DNA from: an uncultured Mycoplasmatota bacterium
GTDB taxonomy: Bacteria > Bacillota_I > Bacilli_A > RF39 > UBA660
Length of the DNA: 64,000 nt
Assembly: GCA_947056845.1 (NCBI GenBank)
Contig: CAMSCJ010000008.1
Coordinates: 1-64,000, forward strand
Direction of reading: 5' to 3'
Under the pieces are notes generated by a model. The model did not search any database, had not been told where the DNA came from, and worked only from the letters and a program-made list of their open reading frames with translations. Positions 33,925 to 41,335 of this stretch are shown here, in pieces; the stretch's first letter is position 1, and every line of letters begins with the position of its first letter. The position numbers and the translations under genes are program-made.

Positions 33925-34373
33925 TAAATTTCATCTCCTTCAATAACTCGTATAGAAAGAACCAAATCCATATCAATTAATTTGACTTGACTCTTTTTCT
34001 TTTTTTGGTATTCAATCTTTATAAAATCATCATTAATACTTAATATTTTTACAGGTGTATCAAACAAATTTATATCTAAATCAAAAAAGTCATCATCAAA
34101 ACTTAAATAACAAGTTTTATCAATTAGATTAGAAAAAATCTGATTGTTTTTTAAATTATCTTTGCAATCGAATTCTACTGTTTTACTTACTAGTTCATCT
34201 AAACTAATTTTAAATATTTGTGATAAAATACTAGCTTGTTTTAAATCGGGACTAGTTAGATCACTTTCCCAACTTGATAAAGTTTGTCTTGATATACCTA
34301 TTTTTTCGGCCAATTTTTCTTGTGTATAATTATATTTTTTGCGTAGACTTACAATTTTTTCACCAATTGTCAT
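33924..34373 (-). CDS. XRE-family transcriptional regulator
   Basis: In this 149-aa protein, residues 5-60 are a Cro/CI helix-turn-helix (TQEKLAEKIGISRQTLSSWE). The C-terminal 60 residues are strand-rich (FDTPVKILSINDDFIKIEYQKKKK), probably a small barrel. ATG at 34373 fits the GGGGTG ribosome site better than GTG at 34382. It is translationally coupled to the small membrane protein downstream and probably regulates this pair. Its target is unknown. Confidence 0.82.
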   Translation of the reverse strand: MTIGEKIVSLRKKYNYTQEKLAEKIGISRQTLSSWESDLTSPDLKQASILSQIFKISLDELVSKTVEFDCKDNLKNNQIFSNLIDKTCYLSFDDDFFDLDINLFDTPVKILSINDDFIKIEYQKKKKSQVKLIDMDLVLSIRVIEGDEI

Positions 34374-34468
34374 TTCTTTCACCCCATAATTATTTTATCT
34401 AAAATATACCAAAACAAAAGCAAAATTACTTAACATATTGTCAAAATATTTTAACACATAAAATTTAT

Positions 34469-34852
34469 TTAGCCTTCAGTCCCTACTAAGGAAATGTTTT
34501 TAAGCTTATCAACTTTTACGTTATAAATTTTTTCTTTTTCAATACTACCATCTATAACGCTAACATATTTTAATTTAATATTCGTCTTTCCTTCTTTTAA
34601 TCCCTCAAAAACAAAATTAATAGATACTGGTCCACCATCTAATGATTTATCTTCTTCAACTGTATATTTTTTTATATATTTAACAATTTGTTCATCTTCT
34701 ATTTCATATTCCCAAATATAAGGTAGTCCACCATTAGTATCAACTGTAATTTCTAATGTTTTAGAGTTTTCATCTAAATTTATTAAAATAATAGATACAA
34801 TTGATAAAACAGCTATTAAACTTGTTAGTATTATTGATAATTTTTTATTCAT
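34469..34852 (-). CDS. Exported chagasin-like (I42 family) protease inhibitor
   Basis: The 127-aa protein has an N-terminal signal-anchor (IILTSLIAVLSIVSIILI) and then one immunoglobulin-like domain. TNGGLPYIWEYEIED resembles the NPTTGY.W loop of chagasin inhibitors, and LDGGPVSINFVFEGLKEG followed by IKLKY resembles the GxxG/F.F.A..G...I.L.Y segment. Family members block papain-type cysteine proteases. It is the last gene of the small-gene run that starts at 36353, 25 nt after the previous gene. The match is by motif only. Confidence 0.65.
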   Translation of the reverse strand: MNKKLSIILTSLIAVLSIVSIILINLDENSKTLEITVDTNGGLPYIWEYEIEDEQIVKYIKKYTVEEDKSLDGGPVSINFVFEGLKEGKTNIKLKYVSVIDGSIEKEKIYNVKVDKLKNISLVGTEG

Positions 34853-34877
34853 ATTTTTTCCTCTTTCTAATATATAA

Positions 34878-35444
34878 TTATTGTTTTAATACTTTTCTTT
34901 TTATTTCATATTCTTCCATTGTAATTTGATGGTATTCTTCAGTTATATTTTGAATAGCTTCCTCGAAAAAAATTAACAGTCTTTTCTTTGTATCTTTATA
35001 TTGATGATCAATTTTACTTCTACAATCTACCCCTATATTTTTAATAAAAACGTTAAATTTATTATGTTTAATAGGGTCCTCATATTCACCTAGTTTGTTT
35101 ATAAATTCTAATATAATATTATTAGAATTTTTATATAATCTCATATATTTCTTTTCTAATTCATAAGTGTTATCATCATCGATAATTAATTCGGGATCAT
35201 TATTTAATAGATGTAAAAAGGCAAAATATAGAGGATGCTCTACATCATATTCATAAGATAATTTGTCATAATTACAAGGTGAATATGCGTTGAAACTATA
35301 ATCATCCCACTTAGATAAGGAGTAGGATTTTTCAAGTTGCCCATTTTTTTTAAAATATTCGCTAATCGAATACATTATGACAGAATCATCAGATGTATTA
35401 TATTTTAATATCCTATTATCATTAATCTTAATCATTTTTTCCAT
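34878..35444 (-). CDS. Unknown protein, 188 aa
   Basis: I do not recognise this protein. It is soluble and helical with acidic patches (LNNDPELIIDDDNTYELEKK). Its middle contains SLSKWDDYSFNAYSPCNYDKL and the end KRLLIFFEEAIQNITEEYHQ. No signal peptide, P-loop or metal motif is visible. ATG at 35444 has a GGAGG site and overlaps the end of the DUF7662-like gene by 17 nt. It shares a transcript with small proteins of DUF7662, zinc-ribbon and helix-hairpin-helix type. Confidence 0.6.
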   Translation of the reverse strand: MEKMIKINDNRILKYNTSDDSVIMYSISEYFKKNGQLEKSYSLSKWDDYSFNAYSPCNYDKLSYEYDVEHPLYFAFLHLLNNDPELIIDDDNTYELEKKYMRLYKNSNNIILEFINKLGEYEDPIKHNKFNVFIKNIGVDCRSKIDHQYKDTKKRLLIFFEEAIQNITEEYHQITMEEYEIKRKVLKQ

Positions 35445-35676
35445 AAAATCCTCCAATAATGCTTTTATTATTTATCAAATTTATTAAAAATAACTTTTTT
35501 TCTTTTAATAGTATCTTATCAACCTTATAACCATATTCATTGGCCTCTTTTTTATAATTTAAAAAGGAATGATCTAGTTCAAAACCTAAAATTACTTTTA
35601 TATCAGCAAATGATAATTGATAACTATCCCTTTTATTTTCTTTTAAATACTCCCATAATTTTATATATTTACTCAT
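35428..35676 (-). CDS. Small DUF7662-like protein
   Basis: The 82-aa protein reads MSKYIKLWEYLKEN, then YQLSFADIKVILGFELDHSF and ANEYGYKVDKILLKEKKLFL. This is the pattern of the small DUF7662 family (Y..L..YL...... L.f..IE.ILGf.LP.SA). These proteins are often found beside restriction, toxin or regulatory genes, but the function is unknown. GAGGATA precedes the ATG. Its end overlaps the next gene. Confidence 0.65.
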   Translation of the reverse strand: MSKYIKLWEYLKENKRDSYQLSFADIKVILGFELDHSFLNYKKEANEYGYKVDKILLKEKKLFLINLINNKSIIGGFYGKND

Positions 35677-35719
35677 ATCAAAATATCCTCTTAAAATATT
35701 GTAAAATCATTATCACTCT

Positions 35720-36076
35720 TTATTTTTCTTTATGATAAATCTTATGACATTCACGACAAGTAATAGCCACTTTATAACTAATTAATTTTTTATCTAATAA
35801 TGTCAATAAGGGACTTTCATCATCTGGGCAGCATAACCTATTTTTAATAACAATTAAATCATCTGTATTTTCACTACCTATATTACTATCACTAAAATTT
35901 ATAAAAACACTTCCACTACTTCCACAATTACATTTATAATTTAAATTTATTTCATCGTATGTTGAATAACATAAATAACCAATATTAGTATTACAATTAG
36001 TACAATAAACCCATCCCCCATAATTAGTTGCTAATCGGGTATTAAGTAATTCCTTATTTTTTAATATTCTAGTCAT
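35720..36076 (-). CDS. Small zinc-ribbon-like protein
   Basis: The 118-aa protein has four Cys pairs: YCTNCN, KCNCG, LCCPDD and TCRECHKIYH. They probably form two zinc-binding knuckles separated by a polar linker (SDSNIGSENTDD). The last motif, CRECHKIYH, resembles an HNH-like or GATA-type knuckle but lacks catalytic residues I could name. The start overlaps the helix-hairpin-helix gene by 8 nt (GAGGTAAAAA ribosome site). It may bind nucleic acid together with that protein. Confidence 0.6.
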   Translation of the reverse strand: MTRILKNKELLNTRLATNYGGWVYCTNCNTNIGYLCYSTYDEINLNYKCNCGSSGSVFINFSDSNIGSENTDDLIVIKNRLCCPDDESPLLTLLDKKLISYKVAITCRECHKIYHKEK

Positions 36077-36353
36077 TTTTTACCTCACTTTCATTATGAT
36101 ATTCTTTGTCTTTCCAATACCACCATTTTAATTTTTCGTCTTCCCAAGTATCGTGTTCAGCATAATAAACAGCCATTCTAAAAACATATAATTGGCACCT
36201 ATCTTCTTTATATTTTTTAAATTCACAATCTTGCAAAAAAAGTTGTTCAGGATCTTTTCCTCTTAAGTCCTCAACACATCTAATACCTATATTTATTAAA
36301 TCTTGTTTGGTATTTTTTCCAACATTTGGTATCTTAATTAAATCGGTTGTCAT
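36069..36353 (-). CDS. Helix-hairpin-helix protein, Cdd1 (pathogenicity locus) family
   Basis: The 94-aa protein begins with a helix-hairpin-helix (LIKIPNVGKNTKQDLINIGIRCVEDLRGK) and ends with CQLYVFRMAVYYAEHDTW followed by LKWWYWKD. Together these match the Cdd1 family first seen at the Clostridioides difficile pathogenicity locus border. The HhH suggests non-specific DNA or RNA binding. It is the first gene of a compact run of five small genes (36353 down to 34469). Confidence 0.8.
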   Translation of the reverse strand: MTTDLIKIPNVGKNTKQDLINIGIRCVEDLRGKDPEQLFLQDCEFKKYKEDRCQLYVFRMAVYYAEHDTWEDEKLKWWYWKDKEYHNESEVKND

Positions 36354-36442
36354 TTATCCACCAACTTTCTTAATTTTATTTATATAATTTCTTTACCTAT
36401 AAACATTATATCATAAAAAAAGAAATATTTATTAAGGTATAA

Positions 36443-37204
36443 TTAAATTTCAATATTACTATTCCCTAAACCATCTATTTCTTTATCAATTTGCATTAAA
36501 AGTTTTTCATAATGACTTAATTTTTCGTTTAAACGGTTTTGACATTTTTTAAAAACAACAACTAAATCATCACTATTATCTGTCTTTTGAGCATTATATA
36601 AAGCCTTTTTATATTCGTCACTATATTCATTATCTATCGCTATTAAATCTATATTTTTATCCAAGCATTGTTTTAAAATAATAAACCTTCCAATCCTTCC
36701 ATTGCCATCTTGAAAAGGATGAATAAGCTCAAATTTATAATGGAAGTCAGCAATATCTTTTATAGAAACATTTTCTAATTCATTCCAATCAGACAATAAA
36801 TTATACATTAAGTTTTCTACCTCGCTTGGATAAGCAAGTTTTAAATCAACACCTCTTAACTTGTTTTCGTATTTTTTCCACATACCTGTATTATGTATTT
36901 CTTCATCTACTGTCCATTTTTTTAATATTCTGTGCCAATTAAAAAGCATAAATTTATCTAATTTTTCTTCGCTATCATTAATTACTTGATCAAATACCTC
37001 TAAAGAATTTTTAGTTTCAATTATATCATCTAAAGAATGATTTCCTTCTACTTTTCTTTCATTTAATAATTTATCAAGTTCATCTTTAGTAAATGTACTA
37101 CCTTCTAAATGATTAGAATGATATAAAAATTCTACTTTAAGTTCTTCATATATTGAATTTGTAATTTTTGACAGGTATTTTATTTTTCTTCCATTTATTT
37201 TCAT
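36443..37204 (-). CDS. Fic-family AMP-transferase
   Basis: The 253-aa protein has the Fic active-site loop HPFQDGNGRIGRFIILKQC, with catalytic His and the GNGR anion hole. The N-terminal SNHLEGSTF is the S/TxxxEG inhibitory motif of class II Fic enzymes, whose Glu blocks ATP binding until relieved. Such proteins transfer AMP from ATP to Ser/Thr/Tyr residues of target proteins. No antitoxin partner is needed, because the inhibitor is built in. The target is unknown. A GGAGTG site precedes the ATG at 37204. It appears monocistronic. Confidence 0.92.
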   Translation of the reverse strand: MKINGRKIKYLSKITNSIYEELKVEFLYHSNHLEGSTFTKDELDKLLNERKVEGNHSLDDIIETKNSLEVFDQVINDSEEKLDKFMLFNWHRILKKWTVDEEIHNTGMWKKYENKLRGVDLKLAYPSEVENLMYNLLSDWNELENVSIKDIADFHYKFELIHPFQDGNGRIGRFIILKQCLDKNIDLIAIDNEYSDEYKKALYNAQKTDNSDDLVVVFKKCQNRLNEKLSHYEKLLMQIDKEIDGLGNSNIEI

Positions 37205-37290
37205 ACGGATTTCACTCCATTCATTACCTAATTAGTATAACACAAAATTTATATTTTTTAACAATAGGTGTTCTAAAAAAAATTAATTGT

Positions 37291-38547
37291 TTACTCAATC
37301 GTAAATTCAACCGAAAAATATTTTTGAGCATTACATCCATCACTTATACATACATCTTTAACTAAACGATATTTGCCTGGTTTGAGTTCACCATATAGAT
37401 GGCTCCAATCCTGATTAAGTTCTAATTTGTTATTTTTATCTACACCAAATGCTGGAAGATTAAAGGCACCATCACCTGTTATTTCAAGCATTTTCCAAAC
37501 ACCATTTTCTAATTTATCAATCCGAAATGGAAGACCATACTCATAATGATCCTTATTGGTATCAGTTATAATAATCGTTGCGCTACTATTAGTTAATGTT
37601 CCCTTTTTAATTTTCATTGATACGTTTTCGATGTTATTCATATCATTATTACTAAATGTAAAATCTAAAATTTTAATAATATTAGTTAAATTATCACCAT
37701 CAATATCAGCATATTTACCGTTATAACCTACTGTATTATTATCGCGATAAAATTCATAAGTTTTATCATCCATCTCAACTATATATCTAGCTTCTTGCTC
37801 ATTAGTATCAATATTATAATCTAAACTATTAAATATTTCTTTTAAAATATTATAATCGCTTTTACTTATTTTCATTTCTCTAGAATTAAGCATTATTTTC
37901 GTAAATTCACTATCAGACTTTTCTTCTTTTAAATAGTGAATATTATAGTTATCTAAATCACTAATAGTAATAGTACCTTTTTTTAGGGCTTCTTCGACTG
38001 TTTCTTCATCGCCATTTTTATATTTGACAACAACATAACTAGATTTTATACAAGGATAACTATATTGATAAAGTTCATCACTATAAAATGGTTCTAAAAC
38101 TTCAGCACAAGTGAAATCATCAATATATATAGATTTATCTACTATTTCAGCAACACTTGAAGCATTATCACAATTATATTCACCTTTATCATAAACAATA
38201 TAAAATTTATTCATAGGAAATCCACCCTGAACCCCGTATTCTGTAATCGTAATATCATTTTCTGCATCATAATAATAATCTTTAGAATTACAAGTCTTTT
38301 TTTCGTAATTAGCCATTATTTTATCTAATTCTTTTTTTAGAATATATTGACTTCTAAAAGATTTAAAATTAGCTGAAAACATACAGCACTCATAATCAAA
38401 ACTCGATAATTTAGGAATTATCAATGACGATTGCATTTTTTCATTTTTATATTTAATTGTTCCAAACGGAATAAATTTGATACCTACTATAATAGCAATT
38501 AAAATAGTTAAAAGACTAATTAAAATAATTTTTTGATTTTTTTTCAT
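37291..38547 (-). CDS. Exported protein with C-terminal Ig-like domain
   Basis: The 418-aa protein has an N-terminal signal anchor (IILISLLTILIAIIVGIKF). The middle 280 residues are not recognised; they contain several Cys (YECCMFSANF, KTCNSKD, KGEYNCDNA) that could form disulphides. The last 105 residues match the bacterial Ig-like Big_14 type: NVSMKIKKGTLTNSSATIII, then YGLPFRIDKLENGVWKML and LKPGKYRLVKDVCISDG. It probably sits on the cell surface. AGGAG precedes the ATG at 38547. It is a single gene located between Fic and the second Rpn gene. Confidence 0.7.
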   Translation of the reverse strand: MKKNQKIILISLLTILIAIIVGIKFIPFGTIKYKNEKMQSSLIIPKLSSFDYECCMFSANFKSFRSQYILKKELDKIMANYEKKTCNSKDYYYDAENDITITEYGVQGGFPMNKFYIVYDKGEYNCDNASSVAEIVDKSIYIDDFTCAEVLEPFYSDELYQYSYPCIKSSYVVVKYKNGDEETVEEALKKGTITISDLDNYNIHYLKEEKSDSEFTKIMLNSREMKISKSDYNILKEIFNSLDYNIDTNEQEARYIVEMDDKTYEFYRDNNTVGYNGKYADIDGDNLTNIIKILDFTFSNNDMNNIENVSMKIKKGTLTNSSATIIITDTNKDHYEYGLPFRIDKLENGVWKMLEITGDGAFNLPAFGVDKNNKLELNQDWSHLYGELKPGKYRLVKDVCISDGCNAQKYFSVEFTIE

Positions 38548-38695
38548 ACATTCTCCTTTTAATAAGTTTATAAATATTTTGTAAAAGACTAATTAGTTTC
38601 TATTTGGTAACATTTTAATTAATTCTAATAAATTCTTTTATTTCCTTCATTATATCATAAATTTTAAGTTTATTTAATCTAATAATATTAAATTA

Positions 38696-38738
38696 AAATC
38701 TATTTTAAGGAAAATTTTTTATTTATCAAAATAGATTT
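38696..38738. repeat. 11-bp inverted repeat in the gap before the Ig-like gene
   Basis: AAATCTATTTT (38696-38706) pairs with AAAATAGATTT (38728-38738) across a 21-nt loop. A T-rich tail follows on the minus strand. It lies downstream of Rpn copy 2 and its own terminator, so it may be a second terminator. Confidence 0.5.
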
Positions 38739-38750
38739 ACCTAATTAAAA

Positions 38751-38777
38751 ATATAATAAAAACGTACAATTAGTACG
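38751..38777 (-). terminator. intrinsic terminator after Rpn copy 2
   Basis: Stem CGTAC/GTACG with loop TAATT and T5 on the minus strand, about 50 nt after the stop at 38828. Confidence 0.7.
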
Positions 38778-38827
38778 CTTCATTGCTTTTTAAAATAAAA
38801 TGCCTATCAAAAACAATTTATTAACTG

Positions 38828-39652
38828 CTAAATTTGCTCATATAAAAATTCGATTTGCTTTTTAGTTAAACCAGTCACATCAATTACTAAATCTATATCA
38901 ATATTTTTATTAAGTAGATTTTTAGCAATATCAATCTTTTCTTCGTTTTTACCTTGACTTAGTCCTTCCCTCTTACCAATCCTATAAGCTGTATCATAAT
39001 GTTCAGTTTCACTCATCATTAATTTTTCAATATCTTCCATTTTCCGATACTCCTCTCTATTAAAATTATACCTTTTTATACTATCCAATATTTCCTTATT
39101 CAATATATTCTTAGTTTCTAATATTAATTTATTTAAATTTTTTTCTTTAAAAAGACTAGCTAATTCATAATATTTGGTATCTTTATCAGTAATATTTATT
39201 TTCGTTAAATCGAATATTTGATATTCAAGCTTTTCAGTAAATATTTTGTTTTTTACTGTTAATTTAACTTTATTATTGATGCCATAATCAAACAATTGAT
39301 AGTTTATTATCGCACAAACTTTAATTTCTTTTAATTTGTCATAATCTTCGCCAGATGTTAAACAATGATTAGCTATAACACTAGGTGAATAAAATAAAAT
39401 TCTTTCTTTAAAATTATGTCTATTTAAATTTTGTAGTTCCAATATTACTATTTTACCGTCAACAATAAGTAATAAATCAACAATGCCAACTTTTCCATCT
39501 TTATTTTGTTTTACTAATTCACTATTTAAATATTCTAGCTTTCTTGCTTTAATATTAAAGAAATTTAATAATAAATGCTTTAAATATTTTTGATTACTAA
39601 AAATTTTCTTAAACAAATAGTCATTATCTAATATAAATAATTTATTTTTCAT
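38828..39652 (-). CDS. Rpn/PD-(D/E)XK nuclease-family protein (copy 2)
   Basis: The 274-aa paralogue of 19057-19887 is alignable from end to end. The catalytic residues are Asp59 (GIVDLLL) and Glu72-x-Gln74 (VILELQN), and the intervening hairpin is full length (IVDGK), unlike copy 1. It ends with VTGLTKKQIEFLYEQI. Its promoter has the same boxes as copy 1, and again no Shine-Dalgarno sequence stands before the ATG. Rpn family enzymes are DNA endonucleases linked to recombination and, in some cases, to phage defence. The conservation of both copies implies selection rather than decay. Confidence 0.88.
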   Translation of the reverse strand: MKNKLFILDNDYLFKKIFSNQKYLKHLLLNFFNIKARKLEYLNSELVKQNKDGKVGIVDLLLIVDGKIVILELQNLNRHNFKERILFYSPSVIANHCLTSGEDYDKLKEIKVCAIINYQLFDYGINNKVKLTVKNKIFTEKLEYQIFDLTKINITDKDTKYYELASLFKEKNLNKLILETKNILNKEILDSIKRYNFNREEYRKMEDIEKLMMSETEHYDTAYRIGKREGLSQGKNEEKIDIAKNLLNKNIDIDLVIDVTGLTKKQIEFLYEQI

Positions 39653-39669
39653 AATTAACTTACAGTTAA

Positions 39670-39698
39670 ATTATACATAATATCAATTTAATAGTCAA
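39670..39698 (-). promoter_or_regulatory. promoter of Rpn copy 2
   Basis: TTGACT (39693-39698), 17-bp spacer, TATAAT (39670-39675), ending 17 nt before the ATG. It is identical in boxes and spacing to Rpn copy 1. Confidence 0.75.
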
Positions 39699-39808
39699 TA
39701 TATAATCTAACATTCCTCCTAAAAAATATATACAACATAACTTTTAAAAATCCTTCTCAAAATAGAAAAAATCTTCAAAACATTTCTATTTTAAAGATTT
39801 AATTCATA

Positions 39809-40120
39809 TTAATCATATTTGGTTTTAACCTTACTAGGGAGTTCATCATATCTAACTTCTTCCCAAGCATGAACACCTGTTACAATTACTTCTAGTTTTA
39901 AATAAGCAGCATTTTTTAATTCTCTACTAGTTTTAAAAGATAAAGTTTTTTTATGCCCATTTTCATCATAACAATCTAATGTATATTTATAAGGCATATC
40001 GCTTGTGGATAACTTTTCTAATTTGGTATTATCAATTTGTGTATAATAAATACTTTGATGAAATTCCAAAAAGTAAAAGGCTAAACCACATAATATAGTA
40101 AAAACGATAACGCCAATCAT
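39809..40120 (-). CDS. YxeA-family protein
   Basis: The protein has at least 103 aa. One hydrophobic N-terminal helix (IGVIVFTILCGLAFYFLEF) is followed by the YxeA domain: YYTQIDNTKLEKL, YTLDCYDENGHKKTLSFKTSR, then GVHAWEEVRYDELPSKVK. The family is small, exported and of unknown function. Start choice is uncertain. ATG 40120 has no ribosome site, but an AGGAG lies seven bases before an in-frame ATC at 40150, which would add ten residues. It follows the VanZ-RDD gene by 15-45 nt and is probably cotranscribed. Confidence 0.78.
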   Translation of the reverse strand: MIGVIVFTILCGLAFYFLEFHQSIYYTQIDNTKLEKLSTSDMPYKYTLDCYDENGHKKTLSFKTSRELKNAAYLKLEVIVTGVHAWEEVRYDELPSKVKTKYD

Positions 40121-40164
40121 AACAGGTAACTTATTTTTAACACCTTCGATGAGTATTCTCCTTT

Positions 40165-41262
40165 CTAATCAAGTTTAGTTTCAATAGTACTTTGAAATTC
40201 AATTTTAAAGAATTTATCATAATAAATATGACCAGTCCACAGCAAAAATATAATATTGATCATTAAATAAATTATTATAAAAATAAATGTGGCAAAATAA
40301 ATTAAAATAGCTATATGCGTTATAATATTTAAATCATTAACAATTCTAATGGCTAATTGGACTAAAAAAAGTGGTATACCAAAGTAATAAAAATATAAAA
40401 ATATGTTTCTTAATAACTCCTTTATAATAAAATATTTATTAGATACCATTTTAACGTTTAAAAACTTACCACCAATCGTTTGACCTTTTGTTAAACAAGG
40501 AATCAAGCAATAGTAAATAATAAAACTGATAAGAAAAATATGATTAATTCTAATAAAAATGGTAGCATTAAGACTTAAAACAAAATAGATAAATAAATCT
40601 AGACAAAATAAAGTTATGCGTCTTAATCCTGACACTTTTGTTCCATTTAGGATAGCCATTTCATCGATTTTATCTCTAGTTGGCAAGCGTTTACTAAAAA
40701 GACCCATAAGATAAAACCCTAAAAAACCACCCAAGGTATTCATAAGTAAATCATCGACATCAAAAATACGATAGGGATATTTATATATATGATATAAACC
40801 AGTTAATTGGGTTATTTCAAAAAATAAACTTAAAAAGAAACTACAAAAAACGGTTTTTTTTAAAGAACATTTAAAGTAATATCTTAAATACATTCCAAAA
40901 GGTATCGTCATAAAAATATTTAAAATAACAGTATAGAAACAAGGTTCTTTTAGAATTTGTAAATAAGTATTAGGATCATTCCACACAATTGATGATTCCG
41001 AAATAAAATCGGTAATAAAACTAAACGGAATTAAATTAACCATATTCTCTTGATAAATAACTTCATCAGGATTTGGCAATGGTAATATTACTAAAAAGTA
41101 AATGGTAATTAAATAAAGAATAAATGAATAAATAATTAGAACACGCCATTTATTAATTGAACCATATTTATGATACTGATGTAAAATAAACGGAATCGTA
41201 AATAATAAAGCGATAAGAGGAAAAATTAAAACTGCTGTTTTAATCGGTATTAAATAAGCCAT
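40165..41262 (-). CDS. VanZ-RDD fusion membrane protein
   Basis: In this 365-aa protein, residues 1-180 are a VanZ-like domain with NLIPFSFI and the signature VDDLLMNTLGGFLGFYL. Residues about 205-350 are an RDD domain: SGLRRITLFCLDLFIYFVL and TKGQTIGGKFLNVKMVS. RDD domains occur in membrane transporters and scaffold proteins; VanZ-RDD fusions are known in Firmicutes but have no assigned biochemical role. A link to lipoglycopeptide tolerance is possible through the VanZ half. GGAGGAG precedes the ATG. YxeA follows, and the Bce-like module lies upstream. Confidence 0.85.
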   Translation of the reverse strand: MAYLIPIKTAVLIFPLIALLFTIPFILHQYHKYGSINKWRVLIIYSFILYLITIYFLVILPLPNPDEVIYQENMVNLIPFSFITDFISESSIVWNDPNTYLQILKEPCFYTVILNIFMTIPFGMYLRYYFKCSLKKTVFCSFFLSLFFEITQLTGLYHIYKYPYRIFDVDDLLMNTLGGFLGFYLMGLFSKRLPTRDKIDEMAILNGTKVSGLRRITLFCLDLFIYFVLSLNATIFIRINHIFLISFIIYYCLIPCLTKGQTIGGKFLNVKMVSNKYFIIKELLRNIFLYFYYFGIPLFLVQLAIRIVNDLNIITHIAILIYFATFIFIIIYLMINIIFLLWTGHIYYDKFFKIEFQSTIETKLD

Positions 41263-41335
41263 TTTATATTCTCCTCCTTCATAAATATGTTAATTAAATC
41301 ATATTTAATATTTTTATATAGCCAATTTATTATGA

